From contig WELA01005391.1 of NCBI GenBank assembly GCA_009602735.1, positions 33,710 through 68,484 on the forward strand: a DNA stretch of 34,775 nt. The letters are read 5' to 3'. Source of the DNA: Mesotaenium endlicherianum (taxonomy: Eukaryota > Streptophyta > Zygnematophyceae > Zygnematales > Mesotaeniaceae). Of the stretch, positions 1-11,540 are shown piece by piece. Each line of letters starts with the position of its first letter. Position 1 is the first letter of the stretch. Made by a program: the position numbers and the translations under genes. The notes under the pieces are model-generated. The model had not been told where the DNA came from and did not search any database. It worked only from the letters and a program-made list of their open reading frames with translations.

Positions 1-69
<69 letters not shown>
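1..69. repeat. Poly-G tract at the left edge of the window
   Basis: The window opens with 69 consecutive G, followed by a purine-rich stretch (GAGA/GGGA) to about position 130. No coding signal is seen in it. It lies downstream (in minus-strand sense) of the last visible exon of the left-hand gene, so it is probably intronic or a place where the assembly broke. Long G or C runs recur at 1577-1621, 12473-12515 and 14561-14572. Confidence 0.9.
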
Positions 70-70
<1 letters not shown>

Positions 71-148
71 GAGAAAGGGGGAGAGGGAGAGAGAGAGAAA
101 GGGCGAGAGAGGAGATAGAGACAAGGGGGGCCAAGAGGGATCGCGCAC

Positions 149-1575
149 CCAGGCTGTACGCCACGTTTGCGGGATTGCTGCGCGCGATCTCCGACACCAT
201 GGCCAGCGCATGCCTGACGCCCACAGGGTCTGCGCACCCTATGCTGCTCCCCCCCATCCAGTCCACAATCTGACTTCAGCATAGTGCAGCGCAACCAGGC
301 CAGCCTAGATGCAGTCACAAATGGACTACTGCTAGGTAGTCAGCGGGAATAAGCCCCTCGCAGGGGGGAGGGATGGGGGGGCAGGGGTTTGAGCATGAGT
401 CGAAGTATTTGTTACGGTGCATGGCTCTGGTGGTGCATGGCAGACGGGTTTCGCGAAAAGTGCGCCTGCGGTGCGACTTTCATGGCAAAAAGAGCATCCT
501 TCTCGACCGTTGCGTGCGGATGGCTGCGAAAAGCTCCGACACAGCGATGCGCGTCACAGACTCAAAACACGCCCGTGACACCCGCAAGAGTTGGAGCGTG
601 AGCTGAAGAACCAGAACGTGGGGTCTTGACAGGCCTCAGCAGCCAGATGCGGAGGGGCGGGGGCGTCTGCCCTGTGCTCAACGTCCAGCACTGAGAAAGC
701 GTACATTGCATCTTGGCTCAGTCTAAGGCTTTCTGCACGCGCATGCTCGCAGCTGGCGTGCTCCAATGCACGCGTGCCTCGTCACGTCCAAGAATGCCAA
801 GCTGGAGGAAGGCATGCCTTGCTGGCGGAACACCGGAGTTACACCTGGCGCTACAGGATACCGCACTGAAAGACAAGCCCTCAATGCCAGAGGCAACGGA
901 GGATGACCAGAACTGCTGAACTTCCCGAAGCTCTGGAAGCTCAAGTTATGAAATCTCTAGAATGCACGGTTTTCAGAGGTTCAGGCTCGGCCCCATACTC
1001 ACACATCCCAGAGCAGATGCAACGGATGTCTGACCAAGATCATTGAAATGCGCTAGGCTGCAAAGAGTATATGCGTATATATACAATGTCTACAGCGTAT
1101 ATATTAACGCCAGCATTTTTTCTCTTGGCTGTGTCCAGCATGATGTTTTCGGCTTTGCCTGCCTGCCAGCTAGGAGGGCCGGGGAAAGCAGGAGGCAAGC
1201 ACCAACTGAGTAGCAAATGACAAGTGGGGCCACTGGTCAGTGCCACAGCCACTGCCACTGCCACTGCCAGGTGGCAGAGCACCTACTAGCCTGGTGCCTG
1301 ACTGGAGCCTCCCTTCAGAGCCAAATGCATCGCCGAATGTGGCAAGATTCTTGCAAGCACAAATGAGGGAACAGCCGCCAAGCGCACAGAGCAGCAGGGA
1401 TGGGGCTCTGGGGGCGTGCCACGCGCCGCATGCGGGGGGGACGGGCGCGGGCGCCAGCTGCGGACGTACCCGAGGACAGCGCGCTCCAGAAGCTCCTCGC
1501 TGGTGGGGTCCATGGGCAGGCGGCGCAGGGCACTCAGGGCCGCGTAGTGCAGGCTGCCCTTCACCACCGCCTGCG

Positions 1576-1621
<46 letters not shown>

Positions 1622-4600
1622 ATGATGGCTGGGGGTGGGGCGGGGGTGGGGCTGGAGGTGCAGGTCTGGGATGTGGCGCTGCCCCCACAGGCCAANAACA
1701 ACAAAGGCTTCGCAGAAAGATCTGCACAGGCGGGCATCAGCATGCTTGTCCGCTTCAGGATGTACGTCCGCATTCATGTAAAATCTAGCCAGACAGGATA
1801 TGTCTGAGTACATACTCGCAGTCAGCACATATCAAGGTGCATGATAGCGGATGCAAGGAACAGAGCTGCCCTCCTGATTGAGAGACACGCTTGTCCTCAC
1901 GCCTCACTCGACCCGGCTGTCTGACTCCCAGCCTGGCTTTAAACTCAAGTGCTGGACAGAGAGAGCAGGCGAAAGCCCAAGACGCAAAGCAGAGACTCAT
2001 ACCAAGAGAGGGGTACAGTAAAGACGCGCCAGGGTTTAAAAAGTACACAGGGGTTTGCATGGCAGCCAGGCTGTGGAGAAGAGGAACTGCGCAGAATTCA
2101 CAGAAAAAGATAAGGGGGGACCAGGGGGGTGTTGAGAGGGGGGCAGAGCTCTTGAGAGGACATGCAAGCGCCTGTCCGGCGACTGGAGAGCAATCAGGGC
2201 AGGCCCTGGCGCAGGCAGAGAGAGCAAGGAAGTGACTGCCGCGCGCGGGCGGGCGTGCGAGGGCAGACAGAGCGCGAGCGCGAGAGTGTTATCCTGCCGG
2301 CTGGGCTGCGCACACACCCACCTCTTTGTCCTGGGAGCCCCGCGAGAAGAGGCTGCGCCGGCGCCGCTGCTTGCTGCCCTTGTTGATCTGCATAGCTCCC
2401 CAATCCCCGCAGCAGAGAGCAGCAGCAGAGGCAGAACCCCAGCCGCCGTCAGCTCCCCTCAGTTTCGGCTTCACCAAAGTGTCAGTGGGTGTGCAGGGAC
2501 ATCTGCACTGAAATGCGCCATCGAGTCACTCGGAAGACCATAAAAGATACCATGTGCGCACGGGCAGGGAAGTTGAAGTGTGGTTCTAGCAGCGGCCGGC
2601 ATGGGTGCGCCAAGAGCAGCTGGGTGGGTGGAGGGCTCGCCCTCTGCCAAGGGGGGGTAAGCGGCACCTCTTACCTCGTCGAGGAGAGTGAATATGAGGT
2701 GCACGAGCGCGGTAAAAGCCTCGTCGCTCGTGGACGGCAGCGACACCAGCGCCTTCAGCGCCGCCAGCCTCCTGCCGTGCACTGCTCCCTTGCCGGCAGG
2801 GTCAGAGATGGAGCGAGGTGCAAGCATGCAGCCGGGGGGTGGCAGTGGGGCGAAGCAGGCGCACGACATACGTATGTGTGTGCATGGGCACACGCATGTG
2901 TGCGTGCGTGCATGCGTGTGTGCGCGTGTAAGTGTGTGTGTACGCGTGTGAGTTGTGTGTGACACTGTGCATGTATGTACACATGTGTGTCGAATTGCCT
3001 TCTTGTTTGAGGGGGGAAGGCATTCACAAGTGAGAGAAAGATGTGAGGAGCAAGGCGCAGCAAGACCCACACATTTCCCAGTGGCAGAGTGGCAAGTCCC
3101 TCCCCAATAGCAGCCTAACCTGGAGGAAGAGGAAGAAGCTCACATTGTACAAGACTCTCGAGGGGGGATTAGGGGCACTCTCAAAAGCGCGCAAGGAAGA
3201 GAGACCAGGCGCGGGAGAAGGGGGGGGGGAGAGAGAGGGGGGGGTGGTCGGGTGAAAAAGAGGGGGGAAGCCAGAGAGAAGGGAGAGGGAGGAAGGGTGA
3301 GGAGGCGTAGAGTGGGAAGGAGTATTGCACGGCGAGAGCGCACCTTGCACCTCGGTCGCAGAGGCTTCTGTGACCAGCCGCGCGAGAATGCTGGGGATGA
3401 CATCGGCGCGAGTCAACGCGCTGCCGCCACCTGTCGCCATCTCGGCGAGGGTGTCCCAATTGGGGGTGGGGACGCCGCCGCCTGGCGCGTTGGCGGGGCT
3501 CCCCGACTCCGCCAGTATGCGGCCCAGGTAGTAGTAGGCGTATCTGAGGACGGTGACATCTCCTGATTGTTGTAGCAGCTGCGCACGCAGTGCTCATTAA
3601 TAGCCAAAAATTTGTTTGCACACTCGCACAGTATAATTGCAGCTTGAAAGACGTTTCAGAGCAAGCATGTACAAAAGTATTCCATTTATGAGTAACTACT
3701 TATGAGTAACATAAATACATAATTTCATACACATACTTATTTCTTTATCCTTGTACACTACACATAAACATATATTATTCTGTTCACTACATATATACCC
3801 ATTTATATATGAAGGCAACATGGACCAAACTCTTTCCAATCTACAGGACGAGTCTCAGAGCAGCCACTGGCTGAATGCTCTTTCAACCCTCCTGTGATAC
3901 TGGACCAGAGATGAGCGCCGATGCAGGGTGCAAGACTTCCTTCCCAGGGCTTTGAGGAAGCCTGCCAGCTGGACATGAGCCTCGCCAAAACCCTATACCT
4001 CAGCTGAAAAGCAAACCCTAATGTGAAGCCAGAACTTAAGGCCTCGTGTGGGACCTACAGGACGTGCAGAAGAAGCGGCTGCTTGAGAAGCAGCTGTATG
4101 CGACAGATCTTAGAGAAAGGGGGGGGGGAAGGAGGGGAGGGCGGGCGGCTAAAAGTGCGACAAAGCCCCAGGCTGGGGTGGCTGGCTGAGGTCTGCGCCT
4201 ACCCCACACACACGTCTTCAGGGCTAGCCTGTGGCCCCTACAGCTGCATGCTGTCTCAGAGAATTTGCAGAAATTGAAGAGAGGAGCTCTGGTGACAACA
4301 CCTCGTCACCTTTTGGGGGGCGGTGCTCTTTCTGTCTGGCCACCCAGAGAAGGCCTTGTGGGGAGAACGGGTTTTCAACTCGAGCATCTACCTGATGCAA
4401 TGTGCGATCTATGCTTGCAAAGAGACTTAAATGTACATTTTTGTCTGGTCTTGTTTTTCCTGGAGGGCGACATATGGCGGGGGGTGGGGGGCGGCAAAGG
4501 GCCCGAAGGGCAGCCCGGAGCGGGAATTTCGTTCTTTTGTCTGTTTTATGATTTTTCTACTTATCTGTTCTTTTGTTTTTTTTAATGTGATGCATTTGCA

Positions 4601-5829
4601 GACAACAGGGTCGGCACCCAATAAGAGCACCCCCCAGGGCAGGCTTAAAATTTCTTCCCTAACTTTCCACATTTGTCTGCTTAAGCACAGGCGTACATGT
4701 TGGAAGAGTCGCGTGCACGGGGACAGGGGGGAGGCGTTGGGGGAGAGCAGGCAGAGGAGAGGAGAGGAGGGGAGAGGAGGAAGAGGCTCACGGTGATGAG
4801 AGCGGGGCCGAGCGAGGGGTCCACGGAATTGTAGACGGCCAGCTTGGGGAATACCGCGCCCACCAGCTGCACGCTCGCCTTCTTCTGCTCTTGCTCCCCT
4901 CCCGCATCCCACGGCCAGACCGATGATTCAACCCAAGCACTAGTGCCAGCCCCATGAAAGCGTGCCAGCCCGTGTATTTGAGCCAGCTCGAGTGTCCAGG
5001 AAGGGTAGCCGGGAGAGCACGTGCCCTCTGCGTATGCCTCTCGGATTGACACTGCCACTAAGTGGTTCTCCGAGTGGGCTCAAGCTGCTCAGGTCAGGTG
5101 TGGTGTGGTGTGCTGCATGTTGGTTCTTCCTGCTGCCCACACCTTCATGTTCTCTCCCCCGCCTCTTGGTCGGCAGGCCTGGGCTGGTGCTGGTCCTTGC
5201 ACTTGCATTTCAAACTGACAGGGTGTGTCTTGGGGGGGCGCATTAAAAAATTGTTCTTCTACTACGTCCTTTGTGTGAATGCATATATGCATGGATGCAT
5301 GCGTCATATGCACTACGGCGCTCTCAAAGATCTCTTCGGCTCTGCAGCAGCAATAGACTCTTGACTGCTGCCGGATAAGCTCACGAACATCCCAAAAGAA
5401 AGCACGCTGTCGCCTTTTAGAGCCCTGGTTCTTATCCCCCCTTCCCCGTCCTCTTGGCGATTCACATTGAATTTATATAAGTTGCACCAAGTGCGGTGGC
5501 ATTGCCTGAAGAGAAAGGTGATGGTGCGTGTCCTCAAGCTGGCAAAGTACTATGCGCAGCAAGTGCTGACAAGAGTATACGCCGTGTGCTTGGGTGCGTG
5601 TGTGCGCGTACGGGCGTGCTTGATGCATGGGTCTGTCTTGGAGGGTGCGGGGGCTGGTTGAAGAAGGAAGAGAAGGACGGTTGTATCTGAGTCCCTGCTA
5701 TGAACAGTATCTTTCACTCCAGTGCACGTAGGATGCCACCTGGCGCTACACTAGGAGTAGGCAGGTTACCTGGTCAGATGAGCTGGCATACTCCTTCAGG
5801 GACCTTGCCAGCTGTGAGTATGTAACTTG
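149..5829 (-). CDS. Unidentified HEAT/ARM-like helical repeat protein, multi-exon, 3' end missing
   Basis: I recognise no family by name. Seven exons read cleanly on the minus strand. In order they are 5829-5770 (phase 0/0, starts QVTYSQLARSLKEYA), 4884-4792 (0/0, KKASVQLVGAVFPKLAVYNS), 3543-3344 (ends phase 1, contains YYLGRILAESG and VIPSILARLVTEAS), 2781-2675 (RRLAALKALVSLPS), 2387-2322 (basic, INKGSKQRRRRSLFSRG), 1570-1470 (SLHYAALSALRRLPMDP) and 229-149 (VRHALAMVSEIARSNPANVA). Each is bounded by AG and GT. From 3543 to 1470 four consecutive exons join in phase: CAAG+TG makes Val, then two phase-0 joins. The text consists of amphipathic Leu/Ala helices typical of alpha-solenoids, interrupted by a short Arg-rich loop. 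Phase mismatches show that at least one exon is still unplaced between 4792 and 3543 and one between 1470 and 229. The gene continues beyond the left edge. A possible extra exon lies near 5320-5360. Confidence 0.7.
230..1469. other. Probable intronic DNA of the left-hand gene; no exon assigned
   Basis: This stretch must contain at least one exon of the minus-strand gene, because flanking exon phases do not match, but no candidate is convincing. It includes an AT-rich palindromic stretch around 1068-1108 with repeated TATATA motifs, and a run of CCACTG units at 1246-1269. Confidence 0.4.
1571..1700. repeat. Poly-C tract in an intron, followed by a single N
   Basis: About 45 consecutive C lie immediately upstream (minus-strand sense) of the acceptor of the exon starting at 1570, so on the coding strand the intron ends in a poly-G run and then GCGCAG. 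A single undetermined base is at 1696. Homopolymer length here is unlikely to be reliable. Confidence 0.85.
2870..2992. repeat. Imperfect GT/GTGC microsatellite
   Basis: About 120 bases of alternating purine-pyrimidine sequence, mostly TG with TGCG and CATG interruptions. It sits in the minus-strand intron between exons 3344-3543 and 2675-2781. Alternating tracts of this type can adopt left-handed DNA. Similar shorter tracts occur at 8880-8906, 9620-9672, 14740-14790 and 19659-19680. Confidence 0.8.
3544..4791. other. Large intron region of the left-hand gene with an AT-rich core and possible plus-strand coding scraps
   Basis: Bases 3600-3830 are AT-rich, unlike their surroundings, and hold an 11-base direct repeat TTATGAGTAAC at about 3687-3711. 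A missing minus-strand exon must lie somewhere here on phase grounds. On the plus strand, two short open pieces look protein-like. One begins at an ATG at about 3819 and ends in a stop (MDQTLSNLQDESQSSHWLNA). The other at about 4049-4115 reads DVQKKRLLEKQLYATDL, a helical pattern. Neither is supported by a full gene model. Confidence 0.3.
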
Positions 5830-6247
5830 CTGCAGCAAAAAAGGAACAAGGAAACAAATCCACGTGTTCATACGACTGCTTCTGGTCGTCTTGGAAAAAG
5901 CGCGTGAGTGAGGGACAGGAGATCCTGACCCTTCCCCATTTAAATATTTTTACTGATCCAGCAGGCCCTCAGTGCTGCCTCGTCGTCCCCCCTGCTCTTC
6001 TACGCTTCTGCTTCTGCCCTGCTCCTGCCCTGCTTCTGCTGCTCTCTTCCTCATTTCATATGTGAGTATTGAATTAATTTGCGTTGGAGATGCAGACTGG
6101 CTGAGCTTAAAAAGCATGCAGTAAGGATGCATCACATCACGTGTCTATTAGTACAAAATATATACATTAATATACACATATGTGTATATATACTGCTAGT
6201 GTCACATCTTCATTCCAAATATATCTAAGCTGTATGGTCACCTTTAC
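5830..6247. other. Gene-poor stretch with an 18-base palindrome
   Basis: No confident exon is seen. Bases 6171-6188 form a perfect 18-base inverted repeat (TATACACATATGTGTATA) within an AT-rich segment. A Pu/Py-asymmetric stretch (CTGCTCCTGCC-like) spans about 5985-6050. Confidence 0.4.
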
Positions 6248-7036
6248 CCCCATAAAGGCCTGCTTCATCAAGGAGCTTCCCACTGATGTCCTTTTCCATT
6301 CCAGGAGGGATGGGTGACATCTCAGCCTGGTGATGATGTCACACGCTGAGGCTGCAGAGGTGGATGCAATCTGGAAGGGCTCTCTTACATGCTTTCTGTG
6401 GACCTCAGCAGCACTGGGTGCGGCTGGGCCTCCATCCAGACCTAGAGCCAAAGAGCTCCGCTTTGATGTCTGTGAACCCTTGCCAATCCGTACGCCTGCA
6501 TGATGGAGCATTTGCGAAGGTGGTGTTCTTATGTCCTAAAGCCGAAGAGTGATCTCTACCAGTAGTAAGTGAAGGTGTGTTGCACAACTTGCCGCCTCAC
6601 TAAGCTTGGAGAGGGGTTGCATAGAGTGGGCGGTACTGAGAAAAGGCATTCATTAGAACTTCAAAAAAATGCCTTGAAGGATATTAACTCATGCACTGTG
6701 AAATTAATTTTCACGGATGGCAGCAGATAGATGAAGCTGGCAGCTAAGAGTGTCGGGGAGGATTATGAGGCCCATTAACTGAAGGTAACAAAAGCGACTG
6801 GCTAAGAGGATCATGAGATAAAAACTACTCAAGATGGTAAGATACACACCAGTAGCTGCTGACGCCAACTCCTTGGCTCTTACTCTGAGGCCAAACCTTC
6901 CCTCTTTCGCACTACCATCCGAGATTCGTGATACAGGAAGTTTGTCGATGCCAGGGACAACAGCGTTATCAGCAACTGGGGATGGTGCAGATAGAAGGTC
7001 TGGTATAGCATCTCCTGAAGCTCCATTAGCACTCAT
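6248..7036 (-). CDS. Candidate 5' exons (start codon) of the left-hand helical-repeat gene
   Basis: An ATG at 7036 on the minus strand opens 63 codons (starts MSANGASGDAIPDLLSAP), then meets a cluster of GT donors near 6850-6844. Using the donor after 6848 (phase 0), the next acceptor at 6326 gives a 79-base exon to 6248 (reads AEMSPIPPGMEKDISGKLL, ends phase 1 before GTAAAG). The peptide is Ser/Ala/Gly-rich, then acidic. It would be a plausible N-terminus for the gene whose exons continue at 5829. The join to 5829 is not in phase, so an exon between 6247 and 5830 would be needed. It could instead be a separate small gene. Confidence 0.35.
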
Positions 7037-7914
7037 GGCTACTGTGATAATTCCTGCTAAAGAAACCTTTTCATAAAGAACTGTGACACAATCTGGATAG
7101 CGATAATGCAGACCTCATGCCCGAAATTTGACACGCATATTATTTGAGACAAAAGAATGAAAACATGAGTGACATGCTTACGTAAGTCGAACAAAAAATC
7201 TTGGTTATAACAGGGTAGGCCCAAGTTTAGAGCTCATTGATGATCAACTTTTGATGAACTAGTCACTCTTACAACTCTAACTTTTTGCAGTCGGTTCGTA
7301 ACAGCAACAGCACCACGGTTCGTAATGTTACACCTCTGTTCAATTCGTGAAGTTATGTAAGAACGGGTTTTGCATGGCGAGGTTCAAAAGCACGCGTATC
7401 CAAAAATGACCGTAAAACTGCGTGCGAAAGCCCATGTAAATTTCGTACCGTTGACTCTATACATATAAGCAGAAAAGTACCCCCGTTGCCTGCCCGTGAC
7501 TATACCCGCTTACACCCGCTTACACCCGCTTATATACATATATATGTATAAAAGATAAAAGACTAGATAAGCTGAGATAAGTCCGCCCTTAATTTAAACT
7601 CCTTTCACGTGGTCCGAAAAGTGCCATCACTCGCTACTTGACGCCATTGTTTGACCTCGTTCCTTTTGTGTAGCGCGCACTAGATCCGTGAGCAGCATTA
7701 TGTTTGTCCGCTTACCGTCCGCTACAGTCCGTGACGTCCCTTCTGGTCTTCATGCTTCAGATTCTCCTCGAGCACAACACACTATATATAGCTTCTAGGA
7801 TGCATGCGGAGAGTTTTTTCATGAAAGATTTCGTAGTGGAGAGCGTGGCATGGTAATATGCTACATCTTTGAATTACCAAGTGAAGCAACAGGCCGAAAT
7901 TTGAACGTTAATGC
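7037..7914. promoter_or_regulatory. Divergent intergenic region between the left-hand gene and the MRS2-like gene
   Basis: No coding signal is visible. If the ATG at 7036 (minus) and the ATG near 7915 (plus) are right, this is a shared divergent promoter of about 880 bases. Inside it are three head-to-tail copies of a 10-base unit (ACACCCGCTT-like, 7503-7531) followed directly by a perfect 18-base palindrome TATACATATATATGTATA at 7533-7550. A TATATATAG stretch lies at about 7782-7790. No factor-binding site can be named with confidence. Confidence 0.4.
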
Positions 7915-9439
7915 TTGTCGCTCATGAGGAGAGTGATCGCTACAAAAACGCCGACCACGGAAAGATCACGGCTTTTGAAAGTTCTTGCTGATTCTTTGCG
8001 AGCTACGAACCGAGAAGTCTGGTGCTCATCTAAATCATATCAAGTTTGCAGCATACATCCACCTTCAATAAGCTCGTCTATTTCCTCCCCAGCGAGGCCC
8101 GATAGATTGGGTCAAGTCGTTACAAGCAGTCGGCCTGTACACTGTCACGAACAGCAAGGTGCCCTCCACACTCATCAAGTTGTAAACAGACGCGATACTT
8201 TATCCACTGACTTTACAAAGGGATCAGCATTACCCAATCGTACCCAAACCTACACATCCATCGGTTCCTTGCAGATAGCAGAAAGAATCTCTCCTGCAGC
8301 TATTCTTTTGTCACGCAGATTCACACGTGCAAAATGGACTGCAGTCACGCCTCTGCAGAAGCTGGGGGAGGTGCTAGGGCTGCACAAGATCGTGCCCTTT
8401 CTGAAACCGACGAGGACGAAGCGAGACGAGAAGGACTACGAAGACGAGAGGGCGAGGCTGGCAGGGATAGCAAAGGAGGCTGAGGACCTCCTGAAGTCGA
8501 AGCAGCTCCAAGCTATCTTGCTCCAGGTGTGAACGCAGTACAGCAGCGACAGTGCTGTCACGGAAGCGAGATCCACTGACACAATGTGCGCAGTGCTCCC
8601 GCTGCTCCTAATCAGCTCTGGGGGCCCTTTGTTGATCCTCAATGACCGAGACCATGAGGGAGCCTATTGGTTGTCTAGCACAGGTGTCATCTCATGCAAG
8701 CCACCACGAGCTGAGAAGTACTGAAAGAAGCTGCACTCCGAAATAATACGGAGAGGTGCAGAGCCGGCGCCCATAGGTTGCCCGCGCGTTCTCCTCGTGC
8801 TCGCGTTTGTACGCACGCGAGTGCTCGTGCGCTCTTGCCCGCACTCATGCGCTCGTGCGCGTGCTCGTGTGCCCACGTATGTGTGCATATGCCCATGCGC
8901 ATGCATGTGCTGGCGGGCGGCAGGCGGGGCACGGGCCGCAGAAGATCCACGTGGCGCTGCGCAAGGCGGAGCTGAGCGCGGAGACGGGCCTGGCGCTGCG
9001 CGACCTGCGCGCCATCGACTCCTCCTTCCACAACCAGGTCAGGAGGGCGTCCCCCCCCACACACACTCACAGAGAGACCCCTCTCCTGCACCTTTGCCCC
9101 CTGCACGAGGTCGCCCACAGCCGCGTGGCGGGCACGTGCTGCTCTCGAGGACCTTGGGACCGCGGTGCACGTGGTGCCGCCTCCTGTCAGCAGATGCTGG
9201 CGCCCGATTGACGGCCCTGTGCGCTGCAGGCGGCACGTGCAGCGGGTGAAGTGACTCGGGAAGTGCGAAGTCAGCTCTGCATGATGGCGCTGCCGCCTCA
9301 GTGGAAATGCAGGCGCCGAGCAGCCTGCGCCGTTGTTGGCCGGTTGCGCGAGCGTTGCAAGCAGCGCAGCGCAGGAGGCTTGGTGAGCTGTCGAGAAGTA
9401 CGGCAAAGTACAGCCGATTCTAAGGCCCCATGGTTGCTC

Positions 9440-9481
<42 letters not shown>

Positions 9482-9948
9482 CAAGCAGCAAGGACAGTAG
9501 TAGCAGCCCTCAACCTCTGCAACACCTGGCTGCCCCAAAAGCTGCAAGGGAGCAGTTTCAAAAACTGTTAGTATTTTTTTGTGTATGGGTGGATGTGCTT
9601 GTGCTCTGCTCCTCACGCATGCTTGTGCGGGTACGCGTGCGTGTGCGTGTGCGTGCGCATGCGTGCGTGCGTGAGCGGGATGGCAGGTGCCAACGATCCT
9701 GGCGCGACAGCGCGCCATCGTGGTGAATCTGGGGCACGTGAAGGCGCTGCTGGCGGCGGACCGCGTGCTGCTCTTCAACGTGGGCGCCGACCGCATCCGC
9801 TGCAAGCTCGTGCCCAACCTGCAGCGCCGCCTCGCGCGCGCCCTCCAGGACGCCGCCGCCCGCGAGCAGCGCCAGCGCCAGCACCGGCCGCAGCAGCAGC
9901 CGCAGCAGCGGCAGGAGGAGCAGTGGGGCGCTGCTGGTCCTGCTCCCC

Positions 9949-9979
<31 letters not shown>

Positions 9980-11505
9980 CGCTGCCTCAGATGCAGGAAG
10001 CACGGCCAATGCTGCCCCTGCCGTTGCTCCTGCTGTCGGGCAGGGGGAGCACTCGCAGACGCAGATGCAGGGGAGCAGCGCCCTTGGGGGGCCCAGCAGG
10101 CTTGCTCCTGGAGGGGCTCCACACGGAAGGAGTGGGGCCGCGGACGGCGCTCGCAGGACAGAGCCAGAAGGAGTAGGGGCCGTCACGATGGTGGCAGGGG
10201 AAGGCCGCGCGGATGCTGACGAGGTCCCAGAAGCCGCCAGGCAGGAGCTCTACCAGGGGGAGAGACGCCCCCAGCAGCAGCACATGAGCAATGGCAGCAG
10301 CAGCACCCGCAGCAGCAGCAGCAGCGGCAGCAGCAGAGATAACAGCCGTTGCGAGAGTTGCAGCGAGAGCCCACAATCGGGTAAGGAGGCGGAGGGGGGC
10401 GCGGAAGCGTCCGGTGGCGAGAGCAGGAGGAGCGGGAGGGGGGGGGCGCCGCGGTTTGAGCTGGAGGGCGGCGGACGCAGGGAGCCCCGGCCGGCCTTCC
10501 CCGCGCCCTACAGGTGGCAGAAGGTCGTGAGAGTGGAACACCTGGCGAGGACGTCGTGGCTGCAGGACAGCCTGGAGAGGTGCCAGGAGGAAGACGAGGC
10601 CGTGATGGAGGAGGAGGAGGAGAGCAAGGAGGGCAAGGAGGAGGGAGAGTCCTCGCTCCGCACTGCCGCTGTGCCCAGCGCCAACGGCGTGGGTGCCGCT
10701 GACTTGTCATTGCAGGGGCCCGTCAAGAAGGCCCAGGGCAGAGGCTGTCCGCCGGGGGGGGACCACCTTCCGGGACGTCCGCTGCGGGAAGCGGAAGTGA
10801 CGAATGGCTCAGCAGACAAGGATGGGAACGGGGGGAGCGAAGTGGGAGCGAGCGAGCAAGAGTTTGGAGAGAGCGAGCGGCCGTGGCCGCAGCAGGAGCA
10901 GGAGCAGGAGCAGCCGCAGGAGCCGTGGCAGGGGCAGCAGCAGCACGAGCAGTGGCAGGGGCAGCAGCGGCAGGAGAAGCAAGGGCAGCAGGAGCAGGAG
11001 CAGGAGCAGCGGCAGCGGGAGCAGCAGCAGTTTGAGGGGGAGGAGGCGCAGCCGTTTGAGCTGCTGATGCTGGAGGGCATGCTGGAGGAGGTGGACGCCT
11101 CGCTGCGCGCCAGCTTCACCTCCATCATCCCCGAGATCCTCCAGGTCAGCGGGCGGCGCCCCGCTGGGCATCTGGGCTCCTGTGCAGCTGGCTGAGCGCC
11201 TAACCGGCAGGCTGGTTTGCACAATCTGAGCTCTCACATGCGCCTTTTTCTCCCCCCTGGCTCTTCCCCCTTTAATCTGGGCGTTTGTTTCATCAGATCG
11301 TATCCACGCATACTTGCGAATGGCGCATGTGCGCGCATGCAAGTAGGCATGCAAGCACGCGTGCTTCTGAGGGGGCTTGGGGGGGCAGGGGAGCCGGCAG
11401 GGAGGCTCAGGTAGGGCAGAGGAGGTAAAGGTAACGAGCGTGAGATTGCCGCGAGTGGGTGGGCGTTGATTGCCTTTTTCTTTGCTGCATTCACGTCAGC
11501 AGGCA

Positions 11506-11540
<35 letters not shown>

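Noticed and set aside
1..69. Poly-G as a dark-cycle artefact of two-colour sequencing
   Set aside because: Reads running outward past a left contig edge would leave poly-C on the plus strand there and poly-G at the right edge. The window shows the opposite, so this explanation does not fit simply.
1170..1828. Overlapping poly-Gly and poly-Pro open frames on both strands
   Set aside because: They depend on the C-run at 1577-1621 and the N at 1696. Only the 1470-1570 part makes sense as an exon.
8687..10186. 499-codon open frame on the minus strand
   Set aside because: It is antisense to the well-supported MRS2 exons and their introns, is built of Ala/Cys/Pro runs read from GC-rich triplets, and has no family marks.
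10508..11224. 238-codon Ser/Cys-rich minus-strand frame
   Set aside because: It is the reverse reading of the Gln/Glu repeat part of MRS2 exon 3, where CAG/GAG repeats leave all frames open.
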